NCBI GenBank assembly: GCA_009930445.1
Contig: RZYD01000037.1
Coordinates: 1 to 13,805, forward strand
Direction of reading: 5' to 3'
Length of the DNA: 13,805 nt
From: Bacteroidia bacterium
GTDB taxonomy: Bacteria; Bacteroidota; Bacteroidia; Bacteroidales; BM520
The notes beneath the pieces are model-generated. The model saw nothing but the letters and a program-made list of their open reading frames with translations, was not told the origin of the DNA and did not search any database. The position numbers were made by a program, and so were the translations under genes. Of this stretch, positions 12,338 to 13,805 are shown in pieces (within the stretch, counting starts at the first letter, position 1; the number at the start of each line of letters is the position of its first letter).

Positions 12338-13805
12338 ATGAAACTTTCTACACTTCTATTGGTACTTTTCCTTGTACCCTTTATCACTTATTCACAACTC
12401 CCCTCCTCCTTCGACTTGCGGGACTATAATGGTGAAAATTTTGTTACCTCCGTAAAAAGTCAGCTGGAAGGAACTTGCTGGACGCATGGCACAATGGCTG
12501 CAATTGAAGGCAATCTGCTCATGACCGGAGTATGGACTGGAGCCGGGGAAACAGGCGAGCCCAACCTGGCCGAATATCACCTTGATTGGTGGAATGGCTT
12601 CAATCAACACAACAACGACGACATCACTCCACCCACCGGGGCCGGGCTGGAGGTTCACATGGGTGGAGATTACCGGGTTGCAACAGCCTATCTCTCCCGC
12701 GGGGAAGGGGCAGTCAGAGATATCGACGGACAATCGTTTGATAATCCTCCGCTGCGCTTCAGCGACAATTACCACTTTTACTACCCGCGAACCGTCGAAT
12801 GGTTTACTCTAGGGGAAGGGCTACTCCATATGGATGAAATCAAAACGCAAATTATGAATCATGGAGTGATAGCCACTTGTATGTGCTATTCCAACGCCTT
12901 TATCAACAGTAACTATACCCATTATCAACCCCCGTCAAACAGCACCGACCCGAATCATTCAGTGGCCATTGTAGGTTGGGACGACAATAAACAAACACAA
13001 GCACCGCTGCCCGGAGCCTGGATTTGCAAAAATTCATGGGGCAGCAACTGGGGGCTGAACGGTTACTTCTGGATTTCATACTACGACAAACACGCCTGCC
13101 GCCACCCGGAAATGGGAGCCATTGTATTTAAGGAAGTGGAACCCATGCAATACGAAAAAGTATTTTATCACGACTACCACGGATGGCGTGATCAAATGGA
13201 TGATGTTACCCATGCAGCGAACCGCTTCGCGCTGGATGACGATTACATCCTCGAAGCCGTTAGTTTTTTCTGCAATGCAGCCGATGTGGCATATTCGGTA
13301 ACCATCTATGAAACGATGACTACCAACGGGCCGGAGAACGAATTGTTCAGCTTTTCAGGAACCCTGGATAACATCGGCTTTCATACCCTAAGCTTGCCGT
13401 CACCGCTCGACCTGACAGGAAAAAATGAATTTTCGATTGTACTGGAACTTGATGCCGGAGGCATGCCCTACGACCGGACATCCGATATTCCTGTTTTACT
13501 GGGATCGAGTCAGCGTACCATTGTGGAGTCAACTGCAGCACCGGAGCAAAGCTATTTTTTCAATCCTTCAACAGAAGTGTGGGAAGACTTTTTTAATTAT
13601 AACGATCCTTCAGGATTTACTAACACAGGAAATTTCTGTATTAAGGGCTTGGCAAGCCGGTCGACTGTAGGCATAAGTAACGCGGGCAAAAACAACATAA
13701 CATCGATTGCGATTGCACCTAACCCAGCGCGGAAGGTTACACAAATTACCCTGCTAAACGAGGTAGCCCAAACGGCAGAGATACGACTCTGCGACCTGAA
13801 TGGCC
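12338..13805 (+). CDS. secreted papain-family (C1A) cysteine protease with T9SS sorting domain, 3'-truncated
   Basis: The frame from ATG 12338 stays open to the window edge (489 residues seen). A signal peptide (about 1-19, cut near YSQ) leads straight into LPSSFDLRD, which matches the N-terminus of mature papain-type domains, so there is no propeptide. The catalytic set is complete: oxyanion Q42, C47 in GTCWTHG, H207 in NHSVAIVGWD, and N232 in KNSWGSNWG. Residues of about 270-438 form a beta-rich domain like the lectin-like module that follows bacterial C1A domains. From about 454 the ITSIAIAPNPARKVTQITLL stretch looks like the start of a Por/type IX secretion C-terminal sorting domain, which would export the protein across the outer membrane. 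It has its own -7 box and follows the rplS terminator. Substrates are unknown; a role in external protein breakdown is inferred. Confidence 0.92.
   Translation, partial: MKLSTLLLVLFLVPFITYSQLPSSFDLRDYNGENFVTSVKSQLEGTCWTHGTMAAIEGNLLMTGVWTGAGETGEPNLAEYHLDWWNGFNQHNNDDITPPTGAGLEVHMGGDYRVATAYLSRGEGAVRDIDGQSFDNPPLRFSDNYHFYYPRTVEWFTLGEGLLHMDEIKTQIMNHGVIATCMCYSNAFINSNYTHYQPPSNSTDPNHSVAIVGWDDNKQTQAPLPGAWICKNSWGSNWGLNGYFWISYYDKHACRHPEMGAIVFKEVEPMQYEKVFYHDYHGWRDQMDDVTHAANRFALDDDYILEAVSFFCNAADVAYSVTIYETMTTNGPENELFSFSGTLDNIGFHTLSLPSPLDLTGKNEFSIVLELDAGGMPYDRTSDIPVLLGSSQRTIVESTAAPEQSYFFNPSTEVWEDFFNYNDPSGFTNTGNFCIKGLASRSTVGISNAGKNNITSIAIAPNPARKVTQITLLNEVAQTAEIRLCDLNG

Noticed and set aside
12392..12775. A 127-codon minus-strand frame opposite the C1A protease.
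   Set aside because: It is antisense to the catalytic domain, low in recognisable motifs, and best explained as a shadow of the real gene.
1..13805. tRNA/rRNA genes, CRISPR arrays, insertion sequences, phage genes, toxin-antitoxin or defence modules.
   Set aside because: None is visible: no direct-repeat arrays, no transposase or integrase motifs, no cloverleaf-like sequence, and the genes are mainly housekeeping or lineage-typical families.

Overview
The window looks like ordinary chromosomal sequence from a member of the Bacteroidota (class Bacteroidia or a close relative). Four things point there: ClpS and L19 of the Bacteroidota type; the lineage-typical families DUF3127 and DUF4301; a secreted C1A protease that ends in what looks like a type IX secretion (Por) sorting domain; and start-proximal promoter boxes of the form TAnnTTTG with almost no Shine-Dalgarno sequences. 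I see no tRNA, rRNA, CRISPR array, insertion sequence or prophage gene. Genes are tightly packed, with two tail-to-tail overlaps (1456-1475 and 5242-5255) and no gene-free stretch above about 170 bases.

Layout. 3-1475 (+): the 3' part of a guanine deaminase (guaD), a DUF3127 OB-fold-like protein with an SSB-like C-terminal tip, and a HAD-family hydrolase, probably one transcript. 1456-2619 (-): an M48 metalloprotease lipoprotein behind the N-degron adaptor clpS, probably co-transcribed from clpS. 2651-3313 (+): a NudL-type CoA pyrophosphatase. 3438-5255 (+): an isoaspartyl-dipeptidase-like amidohydrolase followed by an AlbA_2 (Schlafen-type) domain protein. 5242-6336 (-): chorismate synthase aroC, divergent from an aminotransferase at 6417-7625 (+) that ends in a strong terminator. 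7792-11682 (+): a probable operon of a small membrane histidine kinase, a periplasmic DUF4369/TlpA-like thioredoxin-fold protein and a DUF4301 protein. 11854-12207 (+): rplS with its own promoter and terminator. 12338-end (+): a secreted papain-family protease cut by the window edge.

The strongest anomaly is the amidohydrolase at 3438-4589. It aligns along its length with IadA. All six residues that build the binuclear metal centre of E. coli IadA (H68, H70, K162, H201, H230, D285) are replaced, here by V61, F63, P157, M196, G225 and Y284. Four residues of the substrate pocket (E77, Y137, R169, R233) are kept as E70, Y127, R164 and R228. With an intact reading frame this looks like a selected pseudoenzyme, perhaps a ligand-binding or scaffold protein, paired with the AlbA_2 gene 27 bases downstream. 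The E. coli numbering was aligned from memory and should be confirmed by computation.

Other points worth attention are the kinase/thioredoxin/DUF4301 operon, which has a perfect inverted repeat upstream; a nested inverted-repeat structure between the DUF4301 gene and rplS; the SSB-like tip on the DUF3127 protein; the DxN variant of HAD motif I; and the C1A protease with no propeptide.
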